A stretch of DNA of 64,000 nucleotides from Amphirosellinia nigrospora (GCA_004123355.1 SCHM01000005.1:124001-188000); one strand, 5' to 3'. Counted from the first letter of the stretch, positions 25,344 through 37,401 are shown. Notes: generated by a model from the sequence alone, not told the origin. Made by a program: numbers and translations.

Positions 25344-26347
25344 ATATAGATCTTAATGGTAGGATCTAGCGAGCTCCGTGCGAGATCCGTGTGACACTAT
25401 CGTAGTACGAGATTTTGTAACAAAGGCAAATTTTGGTCCTTTTTTTCGGACTGCGGTTGAATTTATTGCACCCTGCAACAAGGAATGTCACCAATCTACG
25501 ACGGAAAGGAGCCTATCAAAATTGGGCCAAGTATTGATATAGGGCTAACCATGCATGAACGCCTTGAACTACTTCAAACCCTAAAGGCTGGTTATGGGAG
25601 TAAGATATCGATTCGTTGCCAAAATGTAGCTCTATCTCCTTTGCCACCACAAGCTTGTTGTGACAAGGGCCTGTGCTCAGGTGCTTGGAATAGAGTTCAA
25701 TTTAGCTAATAATCTCTTTGGGGCTCTAGGGCTCTGATTTCCTAATTCTGACTTCAATGTAACCTCGCCCATGCCCTCAATTTATAGACGAATTCCCAGG
25801 TCCTCTGCCTCCTCGCAGGCCTCCGAAAGCCTGACTCCTCGAGGGGGGTGGAGGCTATTCGACCAATACGAGTATACTAATATATTATGTCTCAGCCCAC
25901 GATAATGCCTCGGAGCGATGCCGGTCTTCCAGGACCTTCCAGGAGTCTCCAGGAGTCTGTGTGGCGCCCGTGGATAGGTCCCGAGGGTGGTGTCGGAGTA
26001 CATTCCACCCCACCAGCCTGCACACCTACTACCTACTAAGTACCTATACAACACGACGAGACTCTAACCCCCACTCTGGAATATCGCTGGTATATTCATT
26101 TATTCGGAAGTAAGTTAGCCGGTTAATTGAAGGTATATAGTTTCTTTACTTCACCCTTCTATCCTGTTCTCGCCTTGGCCACCGTGATTACCGTAGTAAC
26201 ACTTTTCTTCGCTGTGACTTGTCTCCTGGTCCAGAACCGTGTTCGCTAGAAGCCCTCTCCCCTAGTAACTTTCCTGATGCTTCCCTGCCAACAGGCCATG
26301 CTCCTATTGGCTCGTAACACTATTACTCAAATTCCAAGTGTTATATT
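25344..26347. other. Gene-free stretch with one LTR relic
   Basis: It contains the LTR relic at 25659-26002. The frame at 25485-25709 (start MSPIYDGKEPIKIG) is not recognised and runs into the repeat. Nothing else is supported. Confidence 0.45.
25659..26002 (+). repeat. LTR relic, older sister of the solo LTR at 39272-39639
   Basis: It starts TGTGACAAGGGCC and aligns with 39272-39639 throughout (shared ctgtgctcaggtgcttggaa, tatgtctcagcccacgataa, accttccaggagt). It is about 344 bp, somewhat shorter than its sister, and its 3' end is eroded. No duplication is visible at the flanks. It looks broken and older than the 39-kb copy. Confidence 0.7.
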
Positions 26348-27959
26348 TCAAGGATATCTTCGGTCAGGGGCAAGTTTATGGCCGTCGAAGATCATGTATT
26401 TTCTTAAAAGAGTGAGAAGAGAATCGAGGCTTTCCCGGGAATCTGGGGTTTGGATATCGGCTTGGTGTTGTTCTGCAAATCGATCCCTATCAGTCGGTGG
26501 CACAGGAAATGTGTCGCCGCACCAATCTCTCAAATTTTTGTACTCGTGACTGGAAATATTACGTTCGTCAAGTTTCTCTTCGAGAAGCAGTTTATTCTGT
26601 CCTTCCCATCGTACGACACCGTCAGGCTGCATCGTGGTTCTCCAATCTCGCAGTACTTGGCATGCATGCGGATCCTCTGACATTGCAAAACGCACCGTGA
26701 AATGAATCGATGTAGAGCCTTGCCACTCGGGATCCATTTGGTCGGTCTCGTACCCAATTTGTCGGTTCATCATCCCTGTGACCCACCAGAGAGGTGACGT
26801 TGTGGTTGTTTTGCCTGTAGAAATAGGAATCGATTAGAACGGTGAGTGGGCGATACTTCTAATATGTGTCAAGATTTTGGAGGTCCAGGACGAAAATACT
26901 CACCTAAGGTTGTCATCCTTGTCAAGGTGGTAATTTGTGTTAAATGACCAGTAATATAGTTGATATAGAAATCCCATTCTAACAGCTTGTGTCTCAGGTG
27001 CTTTCCGATCTCCGCTCTACTGAACTTTGTACCCGTCCTGGCTTGTAGCAGACCAATCATCCATATTAGTGTGATGGCTCCGAGGGCGGCATCCTGACCA
27101 CCACCCACATCTCCATGTGAGCCCAGGAACCAACACTGCTTAGTGAACGTATCTTCTCCCTCATTTGACTTCCAAATACACGGCTGAAACTGTGTTCTGG
27201 TCTCATTTAGTGCAAGAGCCTGAAATGCATTTTGCACAGCCCTGGGCACGGTATTTCCCACATGCGATAGCCGTCTCGGCTGGGGATTAAAGATCCCAAA
27301 CTACTAACGGTATCCCATAAAACGCAGGCTTTAATGCGCACCTTGTGCAAGATGTGTGATCTCAGAAAGCCATCAACTTCCAGGTTCAATCTTGTCTGTA
27401 CTGGTGTTTTTCGACCGTATCCTAGCGGCGTCAAATCACGGTTTTCCCATAAATTGAACAAGCCGCGGAGATAATATAAGTGTTGCGGTTTAAGCAATCC
27501 TGTCTCACTAATGAATGAGGCTAGACACTGGACCGCAAAGGCACCTCTGGAATAGCCGACAAGGATTATCTCATCTTGTCCCGTGTCATCTGGTGAGCTA
27601 TGCTGCTCCCTGAAGGTATAGTTGTGGGAGAGGAAGCTGAAAGCGTTTCTAATCTTGACTTCAATGCCTGCTCATTACCCATTTAGTAAATGATCAGATT
27701 CGTTTCAAGGCTGGGCGAAATCACCCCTCCCAGTAGCAGCGTCAACCTGTCGGCCAAACCAGCTCGTTCCGTTCCCAATTCCGCTATCATAATAGACAAT
27801 CTGGAGATAATTATCTTCTGATACACCCGTCAGGCATCTGGCAAGCGTGCCGACGTTTGTCAGGGGCTGACTCTTGTTCACACCATCCTGCCATGTTCCG
27901 TCGCAGAACACGAACAGTCTTTTCCGCACCTGCCCTACCACTGAAGGATTTGCCGACAT
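26348..27959 (-). CDS. DUF2235 alpha/beta-hydrolase (Tle1-like lipase fold)
   Basis: The family (T6SS Tle1-like catalytic domain) groups predicted phospholipases; fungal members are widespread and mostly uncharacterised. The signature LFVFCDGTWQDG is at residues 14-25, the nucleophile elbow VGYSRGAFAVQC holds the predicted Ser, and SHGDVGGG carries the predicted Asp. A conserved segment VLWDTVSSLG and the ending region (EYKNLRDWCGD) complete the usual order. Introns are 27724-27668 and 26903-26815. One reading-frame change falls in the middle exon. No signal peptide, so cytosolic. It is transcribed divergently from the kinase gene across about 570 bp, with a HET gene beyond it, which suggests a role in lipid attack or signalling during incompatibility (inference). 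Confidence 0.85.
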
Positions 27960-28529
27960 CTAGACGTGATGCCTCGAGTTGCCAACAAGATGCTGGGATC
28001 TTTATTGGTTACTCAAATTGGGAAAGCGTTGGCAGCTGAAAAAAAAAAGTCACAGAATCATGCACTGGAGGGTTTGTTAAACATCATTTATGCCCGATAT
28101 AAGGTACTTAAGGCAACATGGCTGGGTGGAGACATATTGTCCTAGCTTTTGATTGGGTTAAATCGTGATCTCACTGCAGAATATTGGCAGAAATCCCTGC
28201 TTCCGCATATGCAGCTGTCTAAGGTTTGATTTGTCGGCTCTCAGACCCACTTGAATGACTGCATGTTGCTGGGTGAATTTTTAAAGCAATAATGCAACAG
28301 TATAACGCCCGTCATACACCGAGAGGAAACTGTTTGAGAAGTACGAGGGATCTTTTAACAGATCTCCGACAAGGTTCTGCAACGAGCGCAGACAAAATGA
28401 TGACAGAGCATTGGTAAGCCAAGCTTAGCTCATCCTTCCCGAATTTCTACCCTCTTCAACTCTTTTGGCACACGCAGCCCTCAGTGAAGACTGCGTCATT
28501 AGAGAAACAACGTGGAGGCTTTACCAAGT
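27960..28529. promoter_or_regulatory. Bidirectional intergenic region of lipase and kinase genes
   Basis: The only stretch between the divergent DUF2235 gene and the kinase gene, so it should hold both promoters. It contains an A10 run near 28038-28047. A possible upstream kinase exon (ATGATGACAGAGCATTG followed by gtaagc, 28398-28416) does not join in frame by any clean acceptor I can find. Confidence 0.4.
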
Positions 28530-30560
28530 ATGCTTAATTGTGTCAAGAAATTATCGTTTTTTTCACGGCGCCGTTCACAGGTTCTGTCGCGTCCAAATTC
28601 TCCAGAAATGGACAGTGGAGATGAAGAACACCAAGATGAGGAGCATACAGCGCCATTGGTTTATGAATCTGAGGGGTTGCAGAAAATATCGAACGAGGAT
28701 AAATGCGACAGAATGACAAGTGCTCGCTTCACGGAACTCCTCGAAAAATACCCTGGATACATCCGCGAGGTGTATCGCGATGTAGAACAAGGTCGGTTTG
28801 TGGTTATACCGAAGCGATTAAAGAAGAAAGGTAAACCTTTTTACCTCACCAAAAAAGACCTGATACAAATGGATCAGTGGATGCAGTACGTCTCTTTCTT
28901 CGATCCATGCCCACTATGAAAGTTTCATAACATCAGAGGAACGTCAAATCTAACAGTGCACAGGAAACGCGGCACTCCTCTCCGTCAGCACATCCACCAA
29001 AGCACCACTAAAAGAATAGGTGGTAACAAGAAAGCCATAGTAGAAGAAGTCACTAAGCAAGCCTTTAAAAGGTATCAGGACGTAGGTGACAGCCCCCGTA
29101 GGTCTGCCAGGCTGGCCAAGAAACCGAGCCAGGGGGACATGGATGTGAGGGGCACTGGCACAGCTGAAGATTTCATAGAGGCAATTCAGATTTTGAAAAA
29201 TGATCTTACAGGGGTGCACAGAGCGAGGGCAAATCTACTTTTATCCATCCCATTCTACAGGACTGTGCCGTATTGTTCGCGGGCACTATATCGGTGGTTG
29301 AACTGGAGCGAGAAGGAGGGATGGGCCCAAAAGTTCACATGGTCTGATCACAAGCTTAAAGAAACGATTAATAGAGTGCGCGATCTGGCGAGGCGTTTCA
29401 AAGTTGATGCCGTGGACGTGGAGAAGGTATCGTTTGTGCTAGAGCGTGATGGCTTGATTGAAGGTAAGACTCGGCTCTACTTCGCTAATCGTTTTCAAAT
29501 CACGATTAATGTAATGCTAGGCTTCAAAAGGACAGCTATCACGAAAGATGTTTTTTATCAAGGGAAAATGGTGGCCGACTTAAACTACACACAAGTGCGC
29601 AGCGTTGTAGGGGCGGTTGCGGGAATCCCGCAAGAGAAAATGGTTGCCATCAAGCGCGTATACGACTCGCCCCATTTGAAACTCAGATTCTTGGCCGAGG
29701 TGACGATATCAAACACACTAACGCAGGTGAGTTGAAACCTGAACACTGACATTGCCTGGACTAGACGGACAATGACCTGACTTCATTACTCTGTCTTCCT
29801 GCTCTAGTTGTCTCCAGAACACTTTGTCAAATTTTACGGATGGAATAAAATAGAGGACTTTCTTTACATCGCTATGGAGCTAGTTGAAGAGGGGGACTTG
29901 GACAAAAGCCTCGAGGACAATGGAAAAAGATGGACAGAGCCTGCTATTAGAACAGCGACAAAGCAGATACTGGAGGGGCTGCGATTCATGCATGAGGCCT
30001 ACATTGCTCATAGGGATTTGAAGCCTCAGGTAAGTGGGATTTCCCAACTGATGTCCGGACTCATTATCCAAGATATTCAGCTGACCAAAGTGATGGCACT
30101 GACCTAGAACATCCTCGTCGTATCATCCAACCCCATTCGGATCAAGATCGCAGATTTCGGCATATCAAAGCGGCTTTCGAATAGGAAAACTACTGTGTTA
30201 CAAACAGGAATTGGCACGAACGGCTACAAAGCCCCTGAAGTGGTAGAACAGTGGAGGAAAGAACAGGATGAATCCTACCTCGACGCGCGCCAAACATCGT
30301 ACACATTCAAAGTAGACATATGGTCTCTCGGTTGCATCATTTACAAGATGGCAAAGCGAGAGCGCCTGTTCAGGGATAATTACGCAACAACAGACACCGA
30401 GCTGTGGAAAAGGGTAGAACGTATTAAGGTCAATCTGAATACGGGGGGGAAGCTGGGGGAAACTGGTGTTGACTTTGTCTGCGGCCTGATAGTGATTGAA
30501 TCCAAGCAGCGACCGGACGTTAGAGCTGCTATGGAACGCCTCGAGAGGTGGAGTACTTAG
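28530..30560 (+). CDS. Fungal protein kinase with a long N-terminal region
   Basis: A Ser/Thr-type protein kinase of about 597 residues with four exons and no frame breaks. Introns are 28886-28963, 29727-29807 and 30030-30107, all GT-AG with branch-like CTGAC/CTGACC. The N-terminal 300 residues include an acidic patch (MDSGDEEHQDEEH), a basic stretch (RSARLAKKPS) and a helical region (LARRFKVDAVDVEKVSF). The kinase domain shows the VAIK lysine (KMVAIKRVYD), a hinge (YIAMELVEEGDLDK), HRDLKPQN, DFGISK, GYKAPEVVE and DIWSLGCIIYKMA. The glycine loop (VVGAVAGIPQ) is degenerate. ATG at 28530 (MLNCVKKLSFF) is chosen; ATG at 28608 is possible. Its stop lies only 38 bp from the convergent HET gene. 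Confidence 0.9.
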
Positions 30561-30598
30561 GGCAGCGCAAACATGATTGAATCTTGATATTTCAGTTT

Positions 30599-32099
30599 CT
30601 AAGGAATAACTCTGAATAATACCCCAATACTTGAAAGGGTCGTGGGCTTGGCAATGGATTCGCAAGGGTGCTTTATGCGACAGTCTACTGAAGCCCAGCT
30701 CCAAGACGGGCCCGGTATTCGGTCGGGATGTGACGGCGCACGCCCGTGGCCTCCCACGCGAGACATCGCGAGAGAAATTTGCTCCATATGCCGCCTAAAT
30801 AGTTGCCCAAGCCGTCGCTGAACACGTCTGCCAATGCGGCGATAGCAGGCAACTTGTCACTTGCATGTGTCAAATCTCGCCCCGAATACTCGGTGACACA
30901 GTGAAGCCATGCACGCAAAGCTTTGTCTAGCTGATCCTCATCAGCAGGTTGAGCCAAAGTCCTTTCCTTCTTGCGAAGCCATCTGTCGATATGGCCGAGA
31001 ATGTCATGTTGACGCTTATCTAAGGACTGAACAGAGTTGCTACTATAGATATCATTAATGCGCACCTCCGGCTTTGAGGATTCGGTCCAGAATTCCTGGG
31101 CGCACTCCCATAGCATGCCATATGGTGTGTAGTGAAGAATCCGAGTAGCCATGATTCGCTCCTGCGCGCACCAGCTCCGAGTGTTCATTGGACACATGTC
31201 TATAATGCGTCTGAAAGAGTTCTCGTTGTCGAGGAAGGCTTCGCTCACAGAGTATGCCGCTTCAACACCAAGTCGAGGCGTGACCAATGATGGTCGATAC
31301 CGCAGGAACCCTTCGTCGCTATTTGTCGCAAAGGCAGCAGACAGGACCAAGCTAGCAGACGTATATACTTCTGCCATTCTCGGAGCTTGTTCCTGCCAGT
31401 CTTCTGCTGAGTCTTGCACGATACACAGTGCATCAATCCAGATATATCGGTAGCCAAGGAGCCTAGTAATTTTGAGTGCGTCTTGGAAATTTCGGGATAG
31501 CGAAGATGGATCAATGCCTTCCTGGCGCCACTCCATCTCGTTTTCCCATAATAGTGTCTTCATCGGCCTCTTTCCCCAGCAGTGTGTCAAAGCAACATAT
31601 GTACCTGTTGCTCCTCCCGTGATGCAAAGAACAGGCCGTTTGTTCGCGTCTGTGGGCACCTCAATCACCCTCTTCGGTAGAGTGACTTCTTCTCGGCGTG
31701 CGCAACCATGCGCGAGGCAGTCTTTGGTCCAAGACCGCACCTGTTGTAGACAAGAATCGACAGTCGGGTTCTTGGGAATAAATATGTCCTTGGGACGGCC
31801 AGAAAATGATGGCTCGGGCCAGTGGACTAGCTGGATCCTGTTAGGCTTGGACTGAGGACTATCATACCAGATATTCCCAAATGCGCTGGGGGCTCGTGCT
31901 CGACTTGCAGAAAAGCAGGGACATCGGGACCAACCACGCTCCCCGACGGAAGCGTTACTTCGAGCAGATCTCTAAAAGTTCGACAGCCATCGCAGCCGTG
32001 GGTGGCATTGTGTTGGAGTTGCGAGCAGTTTGGTAGGCAAAGCCTTTTGCCAACATCGTCGCAAGGCGAAAATGAGGCACAGAATTCGCAAAGTGGCAT
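30599..32099 (-). CDS. HET-domain protein
   Basis: A heterokaryon-incompatibility protein of standard size. It starts MPLCEFCASFSPCDDVG with paired Cys and CDGCRTFRDLLE, as in many HET proteins. The HET domain follows: TYVALTHCWGKRP, YRYIWIDALCIVQDSAEDW, MAEVYTSASLVLSAA, RSWCAQERIMATRILHY. The C-terminus has LPAIAALADVFSD and PSWSWASVDC, then ends at 30599. Two reading-frame changes separate the N-terminal piece, the main 351-codon frame (31740-30685) and the last piece. The C-terminal tail after the WSWAS motif is short (about 40 residues), so part of the usual tail may be missing. It is convergent with the kinase gene. Confidence 0.88.
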
Positions 32100-33428
32100 C
32101 GAGACAGGGCCGGAGAGAAGTTTCGGAGATATTCCGCGAGTATCCTAGTTCTTTATCCTGCTACTGGTGGGTGTAAGGCCGCTGGCGATCATGAGGAGAG
32201 GGTTGCGCATCGTCATGATGAGTCAGCAAATCTTTGGATCCCATACCCCAGTTAGGACCGCATAATTGTATTCCTACTGTTATATTTATATCTACTCCTT
32301 CGTTACCTAATATACGGATATACACTTCGCCCTTAAAATATTAGGAAAGTGAGCTTAAAGACCTTCGACTGAAATAAGACGAAATTAGAGGCGTTCACTT
32401 GACATAATGTTCAAGGCAATCTTCTCTGAACGCGCATTGTTTCCTACTCGTCTTATGGCGTAAGGCGGTGGGAGAAGTCTAACGATAGAATAAGTACATC
32501 TAACTCTCTTTTCAACGGGCTTTAAAGGCTTTGGAGTGCGACACAATAGACTTTCTAAAACCTGACTTTCTATAAGTACCTAGTATATAGTAGGGATGAA
32601 CAGTATAAATCAAGCTGGTTGAGCATGGTGTTCACCACCCTGAAGGGTTATCGATTAGAACACGTGTGGCTGTGTCCAGCCACATATACATAAAATGCAC
32701 GCGGCACACCTAGCTCTACTTCAAACTGATTGCGTTACCCCAGAAGTGATTAAAAACCGTAACAATTAGATTAATTGTTTTTTTGGGCGATCAAATGCCA
32801 GGCGAGTATCCAACACTCCACACGAAAGCATTGAATCACCAAGAAAGGGTGGAAAAGTCGAGAGCAAAACTGCAAGATCTGATTGGCTGGGTACAATTGT
32901 GGCAGTGTCCGAGCACCAGGTACTTAGCCTCAGAAATAAGAAGCGCGGATGGAACATTCCCCTACCCATTCTTTCAACTACATTCAATCAAATTTACCGC
33001 ATAAAGCCTTTATAACGCTACTATCTACCTCGACCCTGCGCAACCTACCTTGATTCATCTCAGGAACACGCCTCCTGGTTTTGTACATGGATCTCATGAG
33101 GCGAGGGATCCGGGCGCGTCGTGGCGTGCAACTGTCCTATAATCAACTATGGACTCTCTGTGGGTGAAGCTCTATTATAACAATTATATCTGTTACGAAA
33201 CATCGTTTGCCCTTATTAGCATAGTAGGGTGCCCAACCAAATCCTGACCCCCACCATCCCCTGCGCTAGGTACCCCTTATTCAATATTCCCACAAACTTG
33301 TCGAACGGCGCTCGACCCTTTTACAATTTTACGGCTTGTCCCTCTGCGGGCGTGACCATTCTTTCGGCATTGGGTTGGTTTTCACGCAACATCGGGCTAA
33401 CTAATTCAAAGCCCAACCCTGTCAAACG
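32100..33428. other. Gene-free stretch
   Basis: AT-rich sequence upstream of the HET gene with no recognised gene or repeat. Short open frames at 32766-33004 on both strands have no identifiable domain. Confidence 0.4.
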
Positions 33429-34710
33429 ATGCCGTCAACAAGCATCGCCGCGAACTGGAACCAAGCAGATAGAACAGGTGATGCGATATGTGTGCTTTCT
33501 ATGGCGACTCTACGGCAGCAACATGCCGTAGTAACGAGCGAGACCGATCCCGAATTGATATGTAGTTATAGTCGGGAACGCTTGGGGTCCATTTTAAAAA
33601 TACCTGGTACTCGTGCCCTGGAGACACCCGCCTTTCTCAGGTTCGCTCACCATGGTTGTTAGGATGCGCACCAATGTGGCACCATGCCCTCTACCTATAA
33701 CATTGCAGAAAAGTCTGCGTTCATGGCCACAAGATACACTAAAATATAATTTCGAGCCATTATTTCGAGCAGCAGAAGCCATGAATCCCACCGCCAATTT
33801 CACCAAAATCGACATCGTGAGCCGCCAGTTAACTCTCTGGCTTCTTTCCAATTTTGCATCCACGGGAAGTTCCGGCGTTTTCATCTGCATTTCTCGATAA
33901 TTAACAACACGCTATTTTTAAATCACTGGCGCAGCCCTTGTCGTGATCACTATGGTGTTGTACCAACGAATAATTTGTACCAACGGAGCATCTTATAGCA
34001 AAGAATAGTCTGGGGCTTGCTTTTGAGAAGGCATTCACCACACTGCCGAAGGGGCTTGAGGGCATGAATCACCACATTCGTGTTATACGATACCCCTTTG
34101 GAGGTTTAAATTGCGTCGTTTGCTGTCAGGTTGATGCATGGTATCAAGATCATGAAACGGAACGCCAAATCATTACCGACAATATTCTTGCGGCCTTAGC
34201 CCTCCAGATGGGCGAAGTACCTATAAGAACCAGCGTCGAGGAGAAATTCAAGGTTATGCCCCCATCTGCAGTAGCGGAAATCAAGATTCTTTCTCGACGC
34301 GCACTGTTCGGGCGTTACCAACATGCAGTGGGAAAAGATCTTAATAAGACATCGGCGGAGTATTACATCCCACAACTATGGTTTGGCCGAACGCCTCGGC
34401 TCATTCAGGGCATCCACATCAATGGAGTGTTCGACACGATCGAGATATATGATGTCAAACACAAGTTCGGGACTGGGAGGCGAGAAAGCAGACGGCATTG
34501 AGGAAGATGGCGTCGCTTCTATCTGAACTACGGGGCGTAGCAGTGCAGAATGGGTTCAAAAGTTACATAGCGACCGCCGATAAATCTGCGCACCCTGGTG
34601 AACTGAGGATTTTTGCAGACCCAGGACACGATGGCCCCGTTCCTGATGATTTGATTAACAAGTTCTGGCATACCGAGAGCGACGGGGTTGCTGTTAAGGG
34701 TGGGGGATAG
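33429..34710 (+). CDS. Fungal family often labelled GGPP synthetase-like; function unknown
   Basis: Recognisable blocks in order: CSYSRERLGSILKIPGT, LWRHPPFSG, RTNVAPCPLP, SLRSWPQDTLKYNFEPLFRA, IDIVSRQLTLWLLSNFA, then FEKAFTTLPKGLEG, VIRYPFGGLNCVV, YYIPQLWFGRTPRLIQG and NGVFDTIEIYDVKHKF. This matches a fungal family usually tagged geranylgeranyl pyrophosphate synthetase in databases, but there is no DDxxD motif, so prenyl transfer is unlikely. An intron or short gap lies between about 33880 and 34010. The frame slips near 33620 and 34468; the second joins KHKF to DWEARKQTALRKMASLL. The start at 33429 is a guess; the conserved part begins near 33555. The stop is TAG at 34708-34710. Confidence 0.6.
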
Positions 34711-34865
34711 ATAGAAGCATAACCAAACGGAGCCATTGCAGCTCACCAGCCAAACGTGCCTCGGTATAATTACTCATGAAACTTTGCTCTGATGGGCGGA
34801 GATTGGTGGTGAATGCTCGAGTGTAGGTGAGAGCTGGCTTTCATCTATAGTTGTTGTTGAGGGAT

Positions 34866-35236
34866 TGTCGCGTAGAAGTGGATACATATACCGTTAATAC
34901 TCGCGGAGTATTAACGGCGTCGTTTTTATTCCGTGAGAGTTATGAGCCCGGTTCGTTCTTGAGCTGATTAGCGCAACGGTATAATGTACGATCCACTTGA
35001 CTACCTTTCCGATGGAGTACTTGAAAACAAAACTGAGGGACTAAGGGGTTCGAGTCAGTGACCGAGCAAAACAGGCAAGCTGTTTCCCTGCACTCTGGTG
35101 AAAATATAGACCACGAAGTAGCAAATCAGCGGTCCTTAGCCAGACCAGCGAATCTGGGGGGTGTGTCGCGTAGAAGTGGATACCTATACCGTTAATACTC
35201 GCGGAGTATTAACGGCGTCGTTTTTATTCCGTGAGA
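34866..35236 (+). mobile_element. TRIM-like miniature LTR retroelement, Copia-type primer site
   Basis: Two 73-bp direct repeats (34866-34938 and 35164-35236) differ by one base and start TGTCGCG. The element is flanked by a perfect 5-bp duplication, GGGAT, at 34861-34865 and 35237-35241. Right after the left repeat, gttatgagcccgg (34939-34951) is complementary to the anticodon arm of initiator tRNA-Met (GGGCTCATAAC), the half-tRNA primer site known from Copia elements. A purine tract, ggggggtg (35156-35163), directly precedes the right repeat. Each LTR has a 27-bp palindrome (12-bp arms, gcg loop; left copy 34891-34917). The 225-bp interior has no coding frame. The LTRs end GA rather than CA. 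It looks whole and young, non-autonomous, and would depend on a Copia element elsewhere. Confidence 0.8.
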
Positions 35237-35500
35237 GGGATTATGTTAATATCACCGAGAAGGTCTCCCGAGGAAATGAACGTAGGCTCTGAGGCTGGGA
35301 ACTAAATCAAGCTGTCTCACTACGTGTTGTAAGAGCCAATCGGTCAACAGAGACCCTTTCTACACCAAATACGTATTAAGAAACGATTGTCCTAGGCAAC
35401 GTGCTCCACGATTCAGTCAGCGAACATGCCATCGACAATACTACATTCTATACCTCCTCTCGAACTTAGTCGGCCATAATTTTAGTAATTGCCTTTTTGT

Positions 35501-35599
35501 GAAGGGGGTGTATGTTTGACTGCATGTAGTCGATGTCGCTCCACCAGATGGGATATGCACAAGTAGCGTAATGCAAGGCCGAGTTCGACACTCCGGCTT
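35501..35599 (+). repeat. About 100-bp dispersed repeat with a T-arm-like hairpin, copy 1
   Basis: It matches 40171-40269 in the same orientation at roughly 87 percent by eye (shared gaagggggtgtatgtttgac, gtagtcgat, tagcgtaatgcaaggccga). The 3' end, ccgagttcgacactccgg, folds like a tRNA T-arm and carries a pol III B-box-like word (gagttcgacac). This suggests a tRNA-derived SINE or its fragment, but no convincing A box at the expected distance is present. Confidence 0.55.
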
Positions 35600-37394
35600 G
35601 GAATCGACACAAAAGAGAGACCTGTGTAGCCGGTGAGGCGAGTGTCTCGGGTGTGGGACCTTGTGTGGCACTGTATTGCGCACAGGCTATGATCCGTGTG
35701 ACAGGGAGAGTGTCTCTCGCAGGCTTCTTGCCAGCGGTCGGGTGAGCCCCAAATTAATAGACACAGTCGGGCTGTACACCATTGTCCCTCGCGCCCAAAT
35801 GTGGAAGTTTGGGCTAATCAAAGCTATTGTAGCTCACCCTAAGACCAACCCGGACAGTGGGCGCCGTAAAACTGCCGCTGATATTGGCGGCCGGCTCGGG
35901 CCACGTAGGCACGGCGCGGGTGCTACTGAAGACAGGCGCATCCATGTCAATGCCATTCCGAAGATGAATTTGTGGGCGACGACGGTCTGTTTTTCACATG
36001 GACTGTGAGTTTAAATGGGCTCCTTCAATATCTAACCCAACCCGCTGACTATAGTTAAGCTCACTGTCGCTGGTGCCTCTACCGTGGGTAGTATTAGTAC
36101 CTCTATAGGATCGCACAAAAAATCCTATTGAATCCTGTAGGCAAAGAGGGGAAACACCGCTTGGCTACCCACGTGATAATGAACAAGCTGAGGCTGCAGG
36201 AATGCTCCAAGGTTCACGAGACGGGAAGAATTGCTTGAATTATAAAGTTCGGACAATATAGGCGCTAGAGGTTGGTAGAACGATAGTACTTGAGCAATAT
36301 CCCATCCTTTATGACTCGATATTCATGCCATAGTTGCGATGACGAGGACTGTCTCTGTTTAGATCACGGTGCTGCAAGTACTGCTATTTGCACAAGGTAG
36401 GCTCAGACTACCCTATGTTAATGACAAGCGCAAAGCGTAATTATTGCTTAAATCGATAATAATTGAACACTCCATCGGCAAGAGAGTACTGCTAGTAGTG
36501 GAAGAAGAACCGGAGATGCAGGCATCGATCCTGCATGGTGGCGTCGATATTAGTTTCAGCAGAGGCAAGCCGACTCGGAATCCATAGTACTTAGTAATAT
36601 CTGCAGATTTCCGCAGACCGATCGTAGTATCAGTGAATGTGATAGGCTAACCGGTAAACTGGTGAACTTGGCGCAAGTATACGCAGACCCCCAGACCTGC
36701 AAGGCGCCCGTGAAAGAATTTATCGACACATTAAATAAAGACTTTTCTCTCTTTAAACGACTTGGCGGCTGTTAAGGACCCGCGCCGGGACTATCAATGG
36801 AACTCCTAAACGGTTGATTCACCGTGTCCACCGGTTCGGGCCCCTCTCTAGATAACATACCGATTGTTGTTGTTGTTATGTTCTATTTAACGCCAGGGGA
36901 CGCTGCGTTGCAGTCGGTCCCAGAGCCTCCTGTAGGCATCAGGGGCGTGCTGAGTCTAGGAAAAATAATTACACTAACATACATAGCATCCAGTAACCTG
37001 TTCAGCAAATCTTATCGGTAGATGTGCGCCCATCTGGGCCTTCACGCTGCAGGCTCCCGATGTACATCCCGATACCCCGGAGATCCACGAAAACGAAAGC
37101 CACTCGGGTGTTAATGCCAAAGCTTCCAGGTCAATCCAGAGAAACAGAAAGCCAACCCCTGAATCAATAATGTGAGTTTCCCACACCTTATTGCATTTCT
37201 GTTTAGTGTCACGAAATGGCCGGCGCACAGCCTCGTTTTCGGTCCCGGCGGGAGCTTTTCGTTTTTCTTCTTCATCTCATCGACGTCACCTCCCTGCGAC
37301 CCCGTGTTCTGTCCCCAATTCTGCCTTTGCGTGACCAATGCCCCCGAAACCCCTCTCGGACGGCTTGGCCGGGGCATGTGCCTGTCACTCTGTT

Positions 37395-37401
37395 TATATA
37401 A
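37395..37401 (+). promoter_or_regulatory. TATA box of the PSD-like gene
   Basis: tatataa lies about 195 bp upstream of the ATG at 37593 and is followed by a leader of normal composition. Confidence 0.4.

Noticed and set aside
34970-35055. Possible tRNA or pol III unit (tagcgcaacgg ... ggttcgagtca)
   Set aside because: The words look like A and B boxes, but the acceptor, D and T stems do not pair; it is the interior of the mini-retroelement.
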